Positions 33,911 through 46,773 of a stretch of DNA of 64,000 nucleotides are shown piece by piece. The translations under genes and the position numbers were made by a program. Origin of the DNA: Zopfochytrium polystomum (taxonomy: Eukaryota > Chytridiomycota > Chytridiomycetes > Chytridiales > Chytridiaceae); contig JAIVFJ010000017.1 of the NCBI GenBank assembly GCA_025765615.1, positions 186,001-250,000 on the forward strand. Direction: 5' to 3'. Positions within the stretch are counted from its first letter, which is position 1, and each line of letters begins with the position of its first letter. The notes below the pieces were generated by a model that saw nothing but the letters and a program-made list of their open reading frames with translations, was not told where the DNA came from and searched no databases.

Positions 33911-34379
33911 CCTCGCTCTCTCTCTCGGTCAAGATGCGGTGAGTCTCCATGAGCATTTGTGTTGCAAAACGAGATTTCCGAAATCGTTTTGCACGCGCTC
34001 AGGCCGCATGCACTCCCGTCTCCCCCGCGGATGCTGACCATTCGATGCGGAGTCCGGATTGCGGCAGATTACCCAGCTCGGAAGACGAAGTTTCGATAGT
34101 CGATTGCTTTGGTCATCATGGATGATGAACGGTGTTTGACAACTTGCTTGCTTTTTGTTTGGAGTGACTGACAATTTCATCCCCCACGACAATTGCGCCG
34201 AATCTGCGAAAAGGATGAAAAAAAAAGAGTGACAAAAGCGGAAGGCATCGCAAAACCAAGCCAAAACGAGAAAAGAGGGGAGATGGGCGTGTCCTGTCCT
34301 GTCTGTTCGCGCCGAACAAAAACAAACCGACGGTGGGATTGGGAAAGGGACAGACCCTACAACCACTCACTCCCGCCAC

Positions 34380-34415
<36 letters not shown>

Positions 34416-34561
34416 AGCAAGCAAACTCAAGTAGATCTCGAAATATCGAATACCCACACACCTCACCGCCCTCCTCCTTCGCGCCCGCTGCCCGCCGCCG
34501 CCGTCGTCGACTTGCCCCCACAACCCACCCGCACCGGTAGCCCAAACTTCTCGTTTCTGAA
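33596..34561. other. intergenic region with simple repeats
   Basis: No gene seen. A (TC)n microsatellite of over 30 units spans 33839-33905, and a 34-bp A run lies at 34381-34414, upstream of the PIP kinase start. Confidence 0.6.
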
Positions 34562-37500
34562 ATGCCGCCAGCACCGCCGCCGATTCCCGCTCAGTTGCCC
34601 TCCCCACCCCCAACGGCTGCACCATCACCATCTCCCGAAACCACCCGTCCCCGCCTTCGCTTGCGCTTGCCTCCTTCACGGAGTCACACGTCGTCTTCTG
34701 ATGACTTTCGCAGACCTCGGCCCGAGATCACCTCCCCGACCCTCTCAACCGCTACCTCCCCGGCCTCGGCCTTCCCTCCTGCCCGCTTCCCGCAAATTCC
34801 TTCTCCAACCTCGGCACGACCTGCAACACCTACGAACGGAACTGGGACGTCGCTTGCGGCCTTTCTTATGTGGATAATGGACACTGCTCTCTCACTTTTG
34901 TCTCAGTGGCAGATCATGGTTATGATGTTTGCACTGGGACTTTTGGTGGGCATGGTTGTCCTCGCCGGTGCGCAGAAATTCTCAAGGTAACAAACGAAGA
35001 GCAAATTATGTCAACTCTGTCTTCGGTCTCACGCTTTTCATCAGGTACCTTGCGAAAAGAAGAAAGTACGGCCCGATTTACGGGGGTGCGCCAGCCATTC
35101 ACCCCAGTACTACGCCACTTGGGAACTCTGTCCTCTCTCCATCCAACGATAGAGCGCTTCTTCTTTCTCCTTCCGGCCATGCCACAGAATATGGAGCCAT
35201 CGGTACCTCCACAGCAGCTGGCGAATCGCTCGTAGGGTCTGAGCCACCCCAGGTTCGGCATTTCCGCATGGCAGTGCGAGCCGTACTGCATTTGACCGAC
35301 TGGAGCCCAGAGGCGATGGCCCTGGCGCTGCCGGACGGCAGCTTCTCTCGCGCAGACTCCGACTTGTTCGAGGACCGCTCGAACGGGTCCACGACCTCTT
35401 CGGCGACCAATTCGTCGGGGAGACCAAACAGCTTCTTGGCCATGAACGGCACGGAGCTTTTGGTGGCAAAGACCCCGTCGCAGGAGAGGGCCGAGGGGTT
35501 GTTGCGGCTGTCAACATCGCTTCCGCGGGAGCCACGCAACGTTACTGTGGGCAAGTCGAAACCGGGCCCGCCATCAAAGGGTAGCGGCCAAACTCCGCCA
35601 CCGTCGTCTTCGTGGAGGGCTCGGCGAGGCGGGATGCGGCCAAGCCTAGAGATTGTCGTTCCGTCGCTGCAGGACCAGCAAAAAGCCGATGCTTCCGGAG
35701 ACAGACCCGCAGACATGGTTTACAGCCCTATCGACGGTGAACCACAGTCTCCAACTGCCGGAGGGTTGAAGGTGACCGTCGAAGGCTCCTCTTCAATGGA
35801 CGACAACATGTACCGTGTTCCATCGCGGCAAGCGTTGGCTCTGGCGCAGCAGAAGCGATCATCGGATAGTTCGAGGCATATTGTCGGTTTGGAGCGCAAT
35901 CCTCAACAGCCAAAAGCCTGGAAATGGAAAGGGACCACATCTAGAGCGGTCTCATTTTTCTTCAGAGCACCCGCACGAGTGGGTGGTTCCGGGGTATGGT
36001 CGGATAAAGTTCACCGACTATGCACCTCTCGCCTTCAAGGCCGTTCGGGAGCAGTTTGGATACTCGACAAGTCAGCTGACGTCGTCTTTGGAGGATTCGC
36101 TCCGGGTGCAGATGAGCTCAGGAAAATCAGACTCTGTCTTCTTTATCGCCAGAAACAATCGCTTCATGTTTAAGACTCTGAGGGGCACCGAACCGGATGA
36201 GCTCCGAGCATTACTTCCGGAGTATTTATCATATGTGCATCAAAACCCGTCCACTCTGCTTCCAAGGTACCTCGGCTTATACACATTCGAGACCGTTTCA
36301 CGTCACAGCTCCCTTTCCGCGCATTTCTGCGAAAGATAAGCCAATCTACGCAATTCTATCTCAAGTGTTCACAGTAGTAGTTATGGCCAGCGTTTTCGAC
36401 ACAGATTTGGAGCTTCACGAGAAGTATGACTTCAAAGGATCGACAGTGGGCCGACAAACCTTGAAAGAGGATCACGATGTCGTGGACGGTATCGTGCGAA
36501 CACGTCGACGAAGAAGATCAGACGGTACATCAACTCGACCAGGCCTCCGACCCCCTGCTGGCCGTCCTCGACCGCTATCATCCATTTCGTCAACGCTCGG
36601 AATGCCTAGTATCTACGACACTATAGAGACTGGCAAACCCGACCCTGTCTGGACAAATGGGGCCGACAGCGCTAAAGAAAGCTCAGTTGAGAATAGCTTG
36701 GACTACTTGGCAGAGAACGAGCGAGATATTCATGTTTCAATCGGGCAAAAGCTGTCAGAGCTCACCCTAAAAGAGCTCGATTTCCAAAGGCTGGTTGGAA
36801 GTGGGAAAGCGAATCTGATTCACTTGGGTCCCGCCAAAAAGCTTATGGTGCTCAACCAACTGGAGGCCGACTTCGCGTTCTTGAAAAAGCACGGCTTCAT
36901 GGATTACAGGTTTGTTTGACGACTCCATGTTGTACTGTTGGTGACCGTTCACTTTGCAACCACAGCGTACTCGTGGGCATCCACCGCAAACCGAAGGCTC
37001 CGACACCGGCCCCCCGGCCTCAACTGCTTCATCGACGCTTCCCACTGTTGAACTCACTGAAGGGTCTCACCGCACCGAATCGTCCCCTTTCCTTTTTCTT
37101 CGGAGGCGCATCCAACACTGCTCACCAAAACACCCCAAATACCTCTGAGCAATCTAGCCCTCTTCACAATTCGGAAAATCTCCAATCATCAAGCAGTGCT
37201 GCAACAAACGAACCGCCCATTCCACGCCCTCGCTCTCCGAAACCAGCACCTTCTCCCTCTATCCGGAAGAGTCTTTTTGAGTCGCTTGCTTCCAACCCTA
37301 CTCTCGCAGCAATTGGAAGGTCCATGACCCCGCCAGACGTAGCAGCAGCCCGAAGGATGACCGTTGCAGACGTGTCCGCTCTCAAAGTTCAGTGGAAGGA
37401 CTACGGCTCCATTGGGCCAGAGGGTGTGACAGGAGGAGGGAGCAGCAGCACCACCAGAAACGCTGGGCGACAACTGGACGACAAAAGAATGTCGCTGGAG

Positions 37501-38575
37501 ACGGTTGACGGTCATAGCAGCAGAAAATCACTCGATGATGCAGTTGCTGACGAAACTGCCACCGGTGGCAGCAACTTTCCATCCACCTCAGCAACTCGAG
37601 GCATGGCCGGCAGGTTTGGTTCAGGAAGCTCATCATCATCTGAGCGCATCTCGCATTTCTTTGGTGGTTTGGAATTCCACGGGGACGGGGATGACGATAT
37701 GGACGATATCTTTGCTGAAAAGCACAACATGCATCTCCCTTTCGCGAAGAGGTACCATGGTGGGATCAAAAGTGAGGATTTAGATTCCGACACGTATGAT
37801 CATGAGGTGAGTATTAACGTTCATGCGAAGTTGGGTTATACCCTAACGGCTGTCTCCCCAGGTTTACTTCATCGGCATTGTGGATGTTCTCCAAAAGTAT
37901 AACATGGTTAAATGGTTCGAGCGCCGGATTTCCAAACCTGCAACAAAGAGCAGTAAATCGATGTTTGGCTCTACTCGGGGCGGACTCTCCCCCATCAGAG
38001 GACTCTCACCGCCGGCGACACCGACAACCGATTCACCGTCATACGGTTTGATTTCCGTAGATGGGTCGTCAACAGGCCCCCACCACTATTCTATTTCAAG
38101 TATTAGACCAGACACCTATGCTTCCTCATCTTCTTCGGCCGCTTCATCATCCATCCCTTCAGACGTACCGCCTTCCCTTGCAGGGCTTTTCACCGCGACC
38201 AACACCACTCCAAGCGACGCTCCGTATATCTCCTCGACCAAACGCCAGCGGACACGCAGCAATGGGAATCTCGTCGCAGCCGCAGCAGCAGGGAGCGGCG
38301 CAGCAACAGCGACTGCTCCGACGAAGTCTCCCACAGCCCCACCGTCTTCCGTACCATTCCCGCCGGTTGGCGGGCTGCGGCCGCCATCCTCAGCGTCCGC
38401 CGATGGTGACCAACCACTGCGGGGGCGACGGGCTGGTGATGAATCGCGTGCTGCCTCACGGATGGCACGGAGGGAGAGCGTGGACGCGTTGTTCAGTACG
38501 CCAGAGGTGAGCGTGGAGGAGCCTGAGCGCTACGCCGCGAGGCTGATGAGGTACATGACGGCAATAACCGTCTGA
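34562..38575 (+). CDS. phosphatidylinositol phosphate kinase (PIP5K-type) with N-terminal membrane segment
   Basis: Main exons: 34562-34986, 35045-35886, 35966 to about 36301, about 36366-36909, 36966-37806, 37862-38575; the exon 3/4 join is the least sure. After a Pro/Ser-rich start there is one strong hydrophobic helix (WQIMVMMFALGLLVGMVVLAG, about residues 118-138), then a disordered linker and the kinase. Kinase marks are FKTLRGTEPDELR (ATP-binding Lys), NPSTLLPRYLGLY, EKYDFKGSTVGR (DLKGS), GFMDYSVLVGIH (MDYSLLVGIH), YFIGIVDVLQKYN (IID with metal-binding Asp) and a terminal PERYAARLMRYM. Long low-complexity inserts lie in the middle of the kinase. It should make PI(4,5)P2 at a membrane. 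The membrane helix is not found in Mss4-type PIP5Ks, which are recruited peripherally. Confidence 0.85.
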
Positions 38576-38755
38576 CCGGAGGATATCAAAGGCGATTCCC
38601 TGTGGTTCTTTTTGTTTGCAATACTGTTGGCTTCTATTCTTTTGGGTTTTATGATTTGGTTTGTAGAGCAGGTCGCCGTTATTATTTTATAATTCCTGTT
38701 GGTTTCACGTTCAAAGGGAAAAAGTGGCTTGGAGGGATCACCAAAATTCTGCAGT

Positions 38756-41445
38756 ATGAACGTAGGTGGAGGAGGCGCGACCGGCGGCAGCGCCGGCGGG
38801 AAGTTCTTCGCAGAGTTCAGCCAAGACATTAGGCGACAGATGACTGCGACCATAAAGAGCGATGCCTCTAACAGTTGAGTTACCCTCGTCATGGAAGACT
38901 CCCTGCTGGTGGATTGCAGATGTGGCTGTGCCCTCCCCATTATTTACGGCAGATCGCTTGCTTACCTAACACCCTTCGCGCCCCAACCTTCGTCGCATCC
39001 CCTCCATCGCAGTACACATTTGGATTCAAGAGGAGAAGGATGTCATCAAGGAGATTCGCGCACTGGCGAAGGAGCAGAGCCACGGTGTGTGGAACGAAAT
39101 GCAGTCGCGGAACAACCTACTCACCCATACCATTCCCTTGCAGCGACGAAGTTCATCGCTCAATGGGGCAAAACCGAAGCTGAGGACCTGAAGGTGATTG
39201 ATAATCCGCGATCTGTGCGAACGGTACTGATGCAGTGACTGGGTCAGACCATCACGGAGAAGACTTCGACGCTCTGCATGCGCCTCGAGGAAGCTCAGAT
39301 GGGACTTGCAGGTCAGGGTTGCCCCTCCTCCGTTGAGTCTTGCTTCGCTGAACTTGACGATCCCCTGCCAAACGACAGAGCGATTGGAGCGGTCGCGCCA
39401 AGCGCTCAAGGACATCAAGGTTGGGGAAGAAGCGCTGGCGGCGCTTCACAAGAAGCAGCGAGAAGTGCGGGCGAAGTTGGACGCTGCGGCGAAAAAGAAG
39501 CGCGACACGGATATCATCCGCAGCGAGCTGAATCAGGTGGATCGGGAGGTTCTTGCAAAAGAAGCTGCGCATGAGACGCTGAAGCGGGAAAAGACTATGT
39601 CGGCTTTGAAGATTCGGTGGAATGCGTGGATCGAGTTCTCGGCAAAGGTGAATTGAGATTATCCAATCCCTCCAAGTTGTGGATCAGACACTTAACTATG
39701 CCTAACCATGTGTCAGGTCTCAATCATTGCCAACTTTGGAAACCATCTTGCGGATCAGATCCCGCAGGGGGTTCTTCCTCCTGGACATGAGCTTCCAAAG
39801 TTCTTAGGAGGCCCTACTACCGCTCAAATTATGCATGATTACGAAGTAGCTGCGCGAAGTTGGACGTCCGTTGTGCCCTGGCAGAATTTCGTACCACTCG
39901 ACAGCTCTTCCGGCCAGCTTCAATTAAACATTCCCGGCGGACCCTCTCCCAGTCCCAGTATTCCGTTGTCTCCCTCAGACTCAACGACGCAAGGACACAT
40001 CCCAGCAGCCGAAACGTTCGCGGCTTCGAGATCTTCAGAGGAGTTCAATGAGGCAGCGATTCCAAGGGACTCGGTTGAATCCGTGAGATCGTCGACATAC
40101 CACGACGCGTTTCCGTATGAGGCGGCGCCGGTTGATCCTGCAATTCCCACTGCGATTCAACGTAGCTCGAGCTATACCGCGCCGACGCCCTTTGAAGCGG
40201 AGCTGGTCCAGCCAAGCGGCGGCTACGCCGCTCCGCAGAACCCGTCAAAGATTGGGCCAACGGTTCCCCTTCCTGGCGGTCTCGGCCCAACCGGTGCAGA
40301 AGGCGACGCGACCGGAGCAGGCGGCGTTGCTGGAGGCGCCGACGACGCCAAAGTCGTGACAATGGGGACTTCGATCGGAGATAACGTTACAAACATGCTG
40401 CGCGGGAAGGCTGGCGGCGCACCTCCCATTGCTGGGACGGGAGGCAACGTTGCGAAGGCCGGCGGCGCACCTCCGATTGCTGGGATTGGCGGCAACGTTC
40501 CGCCTGGCGAAAAGCCCGGGAGCGGAAGCATGCCGGTCCTTTCGGCGCCTCCGATTGCGCCCGCTGCCGCAGCCACGGCCGCTGTCAAAGAGGTCGGCTC
40601 CGCGATGCCTGTAAGTGCGGTTCCTGCAGCCGTCGAAGCGCGACCGGCCCCGCCGATTCCACAACCATCGTATGAAAACATTGTTGCGGCGGTGCGCAAG
40701 GCTGTCGGGGGGATGGGCGTCTTTGTAGTTTGCTTCGAATGGACTTCGACAGCTAATGACGAGCTATCGTTTGTCGTGGGAGACGCAGTGACGACGAGGT
40801 ATGTGGCGCTGAAGGGATACTTGCTGGTCTTCCACGACTCATTCATTCCCTCAGCGAAGTGTACGAGGATGGTTGGGCCCATGGTCGACTCATGGTGAGC
40901 TGAGTCTTTCCATTTATATGTTGTGCTGAAGTAAAAACTCTTTGCAGAGAGACGGTTCTGCTGGTTTCTTCCCGTTTAATGCAGTTGTCCCTGCCATCAA
41001 CGGACTGGGAGAGCCCGCAAAGCCGAAACCCGGGGATCCTTCTCCCGAGTCGCTTTACTTATCAGGATCAATAACAGCTGCAGTTTATCGGAAAGTAGTT
41101 GACGCCATTTGCCGCCTACAAGGAGTCCCTCCTCCGCCACCAGACCACCCTCTGCCAGGGTCGGTTCCTCAGGCCGCAGGACCGCCAGCACCCCAAAGTG
41201 CCAGTCCGGCCGGAGCCCCAGCTCCGACAGCAACGTCGCCGACATCTGCCGTCGTCCCAGGGGGCTTGTCGTCGGTCATCCAACCCGCGCAGCCGATTCA
41301 TTACAGCGGATCGCGGAGACCGACCAGCATTGTTGGTCCGGAGGCTCCTTTTGAAGCGATACCCGTGGCGGAACCATATATGGCGGAGCCGTACGCGGCA
41401 GAACCATACTCGGCCGAGCCAGCTCGGCGGCCCGGTGGGCTGTAG
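38756..41445 (+). CDS. Pil1/Lsp1-type eisosome BAR protein fused to an SH3 domain
   Basis: Eight exons (38756-38873, 39013-39084, 39144-39193, 39248-39311, 39379-39647, 39717-40798, 40855-40894, 40948-41445) join in phase to 730 residues. The first 280 or so residues are all helix and align end to end with fungal Pil1/Lsp1: EEKDVIKEIRALAKEQSH, TKFIAQWG, RLERSRQALKDIK, EVLAKEAAHETLKREKTMSA, SIIANFGNHLADQIPQG, MHDYEVAARSW. These proteins bend the plasma membrane into eisosome furrows by binding PI(4,5)P2. A Pro/Gly/Ala linker follows with repeats of GGAPPIAG(I/T)GGNV. The last part holds an SH3 fold split by introns: VVCFEWTSTANDELSFVVGDAV, EDGWAHGRL, AGFFPFNAVVPAI. The tail is proline-rich and ends in EPYxAEP repeats. 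The neighbouring gene is a PIP5K-type kinase that could supply the lipid; this link is inference. Confidence 0.82.
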
Positions 41446-41527
41446 CGAACCGTCAACATAATACGAAAATTACATCACACTTTTGGGTTCAGCAAAATAA
41501 CAAAGAAAAGAATAAAAAAAAAAAAAG

Positions 41528-44500
41528 ATGGAAGACACCTTCGCCAGCGAGGCAGCAACGCCTGGGCCTCCTGTGCTCTGGGCCGAAACTTCGACGACTC
41601 AACTACTCTCATTCAGTGCCAGCCGGCATCAACGTAAAATACTTCCACCTTGCCTGTTCAACTTCTACTTTCGTTCTTACTTTGCATCCGATCCTCCTAC
41701 AGCAGCTCCAAACGTGCCTCCCAACCACCGGCCGTTGCCGCAGAGCCAAACCGGTTTCGGCGTTGGATCGCCACCTGGAGAGGCGCATGGCCAATCCAGC
41801 GATTTGGAGCATCTCGGCTCAGTGCTTACCATCGTTGGGAGCATCGTTCCGTCCTCTTCTGGGCCCATCTCCAGACCCCACGAACCATCGGCCACGACCC
41901 TCCGTCCCACCCCCACACGCCCTGAGCTCTTTCGAACCTTCCACCACAACGGCCCCACCAGCGCCACCGGCCCGCCGACCATTCCTCTCCCTGCCCCACC
42001 CACTTACATGCCCTCGTCGCCGCCGTCAGCAGCAAGCCACACCACAAGCTCATGGCACGCCACGGAATCCTTTGCTCGGTGGGAGCTACGGCCATACCTT
42101 GATCCCTTCACGGGCGAGTACCACGCCAGCGACTTTATATTTGAGGGTCGGGTTGCCGCTGACGGGGCTCCTGATATGCGGGAGGCAACGAAAAGGAGCC
42201 ATTTGGTTGGGGAGGAGGATGTGTTCTCCTGGGAGGACGAGGAGGAGCTGGAGGACGAGGACGAGGACGTTTCTGATGCGGAGGACGGGAACCTTGAGGG
42301 CGGCGGCGGCAGCGGCAGGCGAGAGAGAAGATGGCGCCGGCGCCGAAGGGATCTTTTTCGGTACTTTAACGGCCGGTTTGGCGATGAACCGGAGAGTGGT
42401 GGGGAGATCGGCGGCGGTGATGGTGGTGGTGTGGGCAGCGGCGACGAAGAGGATGGAGGAGACGGTCGCTTCCATTCGACAAGGGATGACCACGGAGACG
42501 GTTTGGATGAGACGGCTGAAGATGCGGAGAGTGCGCCGCTGGATGCTAGGCTCAACCAGCAAGAGGACTCGCCATCTATTGCCCCCTTGGCTGTGAGCGC
42601 CCTTCATCCTCTTGCTGGGCCTACCACCCCCACCACCGCCTCAAACCCGGTCTTGGCGAGATTCCGCCGCAGCATTGGCGGCTTCCCAAACGCTGAGGAA
42701 GAGGAGAACTACGAGACCGCCCCTAACTCCCCACGGCCAGCTCCGTCTCCACTCTTCCGCCGGCGCTCAACGCTTTCCCTCCACACCCCGCTCCAGACTC
42801 CCTTTCAGTTCCCGACACGCAACCCAGGCTCGGCGCCGAGCCCGCTCTCCCCTGGTCCCGTCACTGCGGTTCGTCTCATCGAAGCACGGCGGCAGTCGGG
42901 CGGAAACGCCCAAGCTCTGCTACTTAATCCGTCGAGCTCGTTGCTGCAGCCGAGCGGAATCAGAAGCACTCTCGCGATTGACGGCACAGCGGACACCGTT
43001 GCGGACGAATCATCGAGTGAAATCGGTGTGGACGAGACTGTGGAGCCGTCTTCATTCGCGGACTTGAACGCATCCTCGCTAGAGTTTGGGAGTTTTGAGG
43101 AGGTGGATGCTAGCAGCAACAGCGCTGACCGTGGCGGATCCGTCGACGAGGCCGGGAGCTCGGTGTGGGACACGATCCTTGCCGACCTCGGCGTTAGGCG
43201 ATTCTTTGCAAGATCCACTGCTTGAACCACTCGAAGCAACACCTAGTGAAGAACCAGATCTTACCACCAATTCATTGCTCGGGTCTTTAATAGCTGCGTC
43301 CACAGGAAGCGAAACACCTATGTTTGCCAGGTCAAGAGTTGGATCTTTAGTCGGTGCATCTCTGAGACCGCCTCGTCGCTCGAGCTTACTGCGGCAATCC
43401 GTCATTGTGAGTCCACTGAATACTCCAGCGACGCCTTTGTCTCCGCCGACGCACGACACGGCAGAAGAATCTTCGAATTCGTTGAGTGGATCGTTTGCGA
43501 GCTCCTTGACAACTGCGCCGTTGACTCTAGCCAGTGGAATAATCGAAGCTTCATCCCTTGGTGCGGATCCCGAAGCGCTTTTGTCACGAAGACTCCGTCG
43601 ACGGGCACAGATTGAAGACCAAGCAGTCGGCCGTCGCGCCAGACGAGACAGCGCAGAGGGTCGCTCTCTTACTGATTGGGTGATGCCGCAGGCTTTGCGG
43701 TTGGGTTCTGACGACACAACCACATGGTACACACCACCAGCAGAGGCTGCCACCCTCTCCGGAATAGACGACCACATGCCACCACGATCCTCCTCGCTGA
43801 CTTTGGCACCCTCTACTTTGGGAGGCATCATTCAACCACTACCCTACCTCCCACCTATCGCGAATCCAGTAATCCCAAGGCAAACGCAAGCAACCATCGT
43901 AGGGGACAGCGAAGACGAGAGCGAGTCGGCAGCAGACGACATTTTCTGCTTGCTGGACCCGCAGGATGAAAGCGATGACAACTCTGAAGTCGAAGAAGGC
44001 GTGCACGATTGGGAAGAAACCTCTGACGAAAGCTCGGACGAGGAGGACGTCGGAGACGATGTTGATTTTCGCTTATTCGGCGAGGACGAGCAAGCCGCGA
44101 CGATATTTGAATGGGCGAAGCGCACCAAGATACGTCGGCTTTTGCTGGCTCGTCCGCGTGCCAGCCAAAGGGCAGGTACCGCGGCGCCGAAAACCAAATC
44201 ACCATCGCTCATGGCTCTTGACGAAGTGTCAGTCCTACAATGGTTGAAGTCGCGGGACCTTTTGGACGGCGACGGCGTTGTTTGTGAGGATCACCAAAGG
44301 GAGAGCTCACACTGGAGAGAATCGTCCTTGGGCGAGGCGGACTCCGACAGCCATGAGCTGTTGGAGGAGTCTGGAGAGGAGTCGGTGGAATTTTCTTCGC
44401 CGTCTGTGCCTGGTGGTAGTGATTACCTCACGGTTTGCCGCGGCCTTCCACATGCTTCAACGTGCCGCTCCAGCCTTGGGAGTCGACGGTTCTTCCCCAG

Positions 44501-44771
44501 CGGCCCAGCGCGTGGACTAGACATCCCTGGCGGCGGGGCAGAGCTCTTGCGGTGCGGTGTAGACGGGGACGGGAACCGTGCCTGGACTTGCGAGGACGTC
44601 GGGTCGCCGGCCATTAGTGTAGTTGAGGTGATTGCGAACGAGAGTCGGTTTCGACGGAAAGACGGAATCCGTCGGTGGAAAGCGGGGAAACAGCCCGAAC
44701 GGACTGAGGTGTTGATGGTGGCGGTTAATTATGGGGAAACTGACGACGACGAGCAGTGTGTCGAAAGATGA
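41528..44771 (+). CDS. unrecognised acidic low-complexity protein, frame switch near 43.1-43.2 kb
   Basis: Two overlapping open frames (41528-43225 and 43086-44771) read as one protein of about 1,050 residues if joined. The first part is Pro/Ser/Thr-rich, then SFARWELRPYLDPFTGEYHA, then a long Asp/Glu run and an Arg cluster. The second holds TIFEWAKRTKIRRLLLARPR, more acidic runs, and ends in a drier segment with CEDVGSPAISVVEV. The switch could be an intron (for example donor GTGGCG near 43131 to acceptor GTTAG near 43196, which keeps phase) or a real frameshift. No family is recognised. Composition suggests an intrinsically disordered protein, perhaps nuclear. It starts 82 bp after the Pil1-SH3 stop and ends 21 bp before the next gene, a tight same-strand run. 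Confidence 0.55.
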
Positions 44772-44792
44772 TAAATAATAAAGTCAATTGCA

Positions 44793-46269
44793 ATGGGGCG
44801 CAGTTTCCCCGCCTGTTACTGCACGCTGTGCGGTAAGGTGATCGGACGGCCCCGCTCGCCATTCGTGCCCCTGGTTCCATTCCATTCTGTGGCAAGAGGT
44901 ACAACACTAGTTTGTGGAGGGAGGACGGAGGGTGGAAGCTCCGATCTCGCGTTAGCTTTGGAACTTCACTCACTCAAAATGTCATCTCCACTCTCCATCA
45001 CTCTCTCGCCCCCCCCACCCCCCCTTTCTCTTGCAAAGGCCTGTCTCTCGATGGTCGCTGGACACGCGCAGGATACAACTCTGGTGCCTGCGCGCTGGAA
45101 CCTATGCAGTTTGGCTGTGACGACGCTTGGGATCTTGACGATCCGGATCCAGACCGTGACCCGTCGACCTGGGACGGAATGGCGGGCCTCGACGGGGACC
45201 TCAGGGTCACGTTTAGGAGTGAGGCGTGCGCGTGAAGACCCTAAAGTTCTCACTGACCCTCACGCTGTCTACCGCAGCTCTCGAGAGGCCGTGGAACGCG
45301 GTGGCGGGGTTTCCGTTCCACTCTGTTTGCGCGAAATGGCTGGACGCGCAATTTCAGAGGCTTTCCATCCGGCGCGTCAGCCTTGCCGCCTACCTGCTTT
45401 CAACAAGCAAGCGTTACTCTTACAAGTGGGAAGGCGACCATAGAAACTGTCCCGACGACGCCGATGTTGAATCCTCCCAGCTCCACGCTCCTCACGTGCT
45501 GCGAAAACAATTCTACGTCCTGGCACGGTTCGACTCTGTGTAGTGGTCCGACGTTATAGCAGGAACCAACGGATACACTCATCCCAAGAGTCACAGTCAG
45601 GCATGGGCCCCCTTCCTTGCAAGGTTAAACGGTGGCAGTTCTCCCGCCGGTGCAAGCGCGCAGGATGACAACTGCGACGACGAGGACGAGGACCCCAAAT
45701 TGAAAGAGGAGAACCGCGGGTTCGCCGGGACCGCTGCCAGCTTACGACGGCTGAGTCGCGGCACATACGAGGGCGCCGCCCGGCTTGTTCCGCTCCCGGC
45801 GGTCGGCCGCCTGCGAGACGGCGGGGCAGCGACCGCGCTTCGATTCGCGCCGGACAGGCTCCCGCACGACGTGATCGCGGCCGTGGCGGAGCAGCTACCG
45901 GTCGAGCGGCGGGAGTGCGCCACCGGGGCGATCGCGCTGCTGTCGAGCAGCCGGTCGTGGTACCACCACGGGCGCGAGCGGCTGTGGAAGTACTTTTGCG
46001 GGCGCGACGGTTTCGCGCGGGTGCCGACGCAGAGCGTGGCCGAGTCGCTTGCTGCGTACGAGGCGCGCGGGGTCGACTGGAAGCGGGTGTATTTTTGTTA
46101 CGAGAGCAGGAACGCGCGGAGGATCGCGAGGAACTTGGAGTTTTTGGCAGATCGGGCCCGGCGCGCTGAAACGACTGGAGTTGATGAGAGTTGGAGCGTC
46201 ACTGGTCGTAATCCGCTTTTGGGGCCCGCATCCGATGATGAGGAAGAGCCTGAGCGTGTGTTTTTTTGA
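44793..46269 (+). CDS. F-box-like protein with Cys-rich N-terminus; in-frame TAG in the middle
   Basis: Exons 44793-44896, 45039-45218 and 45278 onward read in phase. The N-terminus has CYCTLCGKVIG, a later NSGACALEPMQFGC and PFHSVCAKWLDAQF, a Cys/His arrangement like the zinc-binding heads of fungal F-box proteins. The C-terminal half has LPHDVIAAVAEQLP ... LLSSSRSWYHHGRERLWKYF, an F-box-type pattern that would bind Skp1 in an SCF ubiquitin ligase. A TAG at 45541-45543 lies in the same frame as both halves, and the second half has no Met of its own. Either an intron removes it (donor GTGTAG at 45538 to acceptor CCCAAG at about 45591 keeps phase), or the gene is broken, or there is an assembly error. 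Confidence 0.55.
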
Positions 46270-46773
46270 GAGAACGCGATGCTGGATTGCCTTCAGGTTT
46301 CCCTTACTCCAGCGACGGGTCTTTTTGCATTCCTCGCGTGCTCTTTCTGTCTCCTCTGCAATTACAATGTCGCGGCTTTCTCCATGATGCGCGAGCAATC
46401 TTCGTCCCCCCACTTAGCCTCGTTTTCTGCCTTCTGGCGTTTCGTACCACCTTCCGCGCTACCTCTGTATATTTTTTTGTCATCCTCGTAGGCTGAGTGT
46501 GTAAGCACTTGGTCGGCATTTTGCTGAAATAGACCGTAGCCATGGAAGGAGTTTGACTTTTGAGTCGGTGCCTACAAATGGCGGACCAAGTAGGTCTACT
46601 GTATTTTGCTCGAACAGCGTTTTACCTTGCGTGCGGCCTTCTTCTTTCCCAAAAAAATAAAATAAAATAAAATAAGCGTTGAATAGCCCACGCCCATCCT
46701 GACAAGGAATCGGATCACCACATCCGAAAAACACCCAAAAAGCGACGCGCCCCGCGCCCCACGACGGCACAGC

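Noticed and set aside
41616..42596. 326-codon alternative plus frame
   Set aside because: Off-frame reading of the acidic gene; Arg/Pro-rich with no start context.
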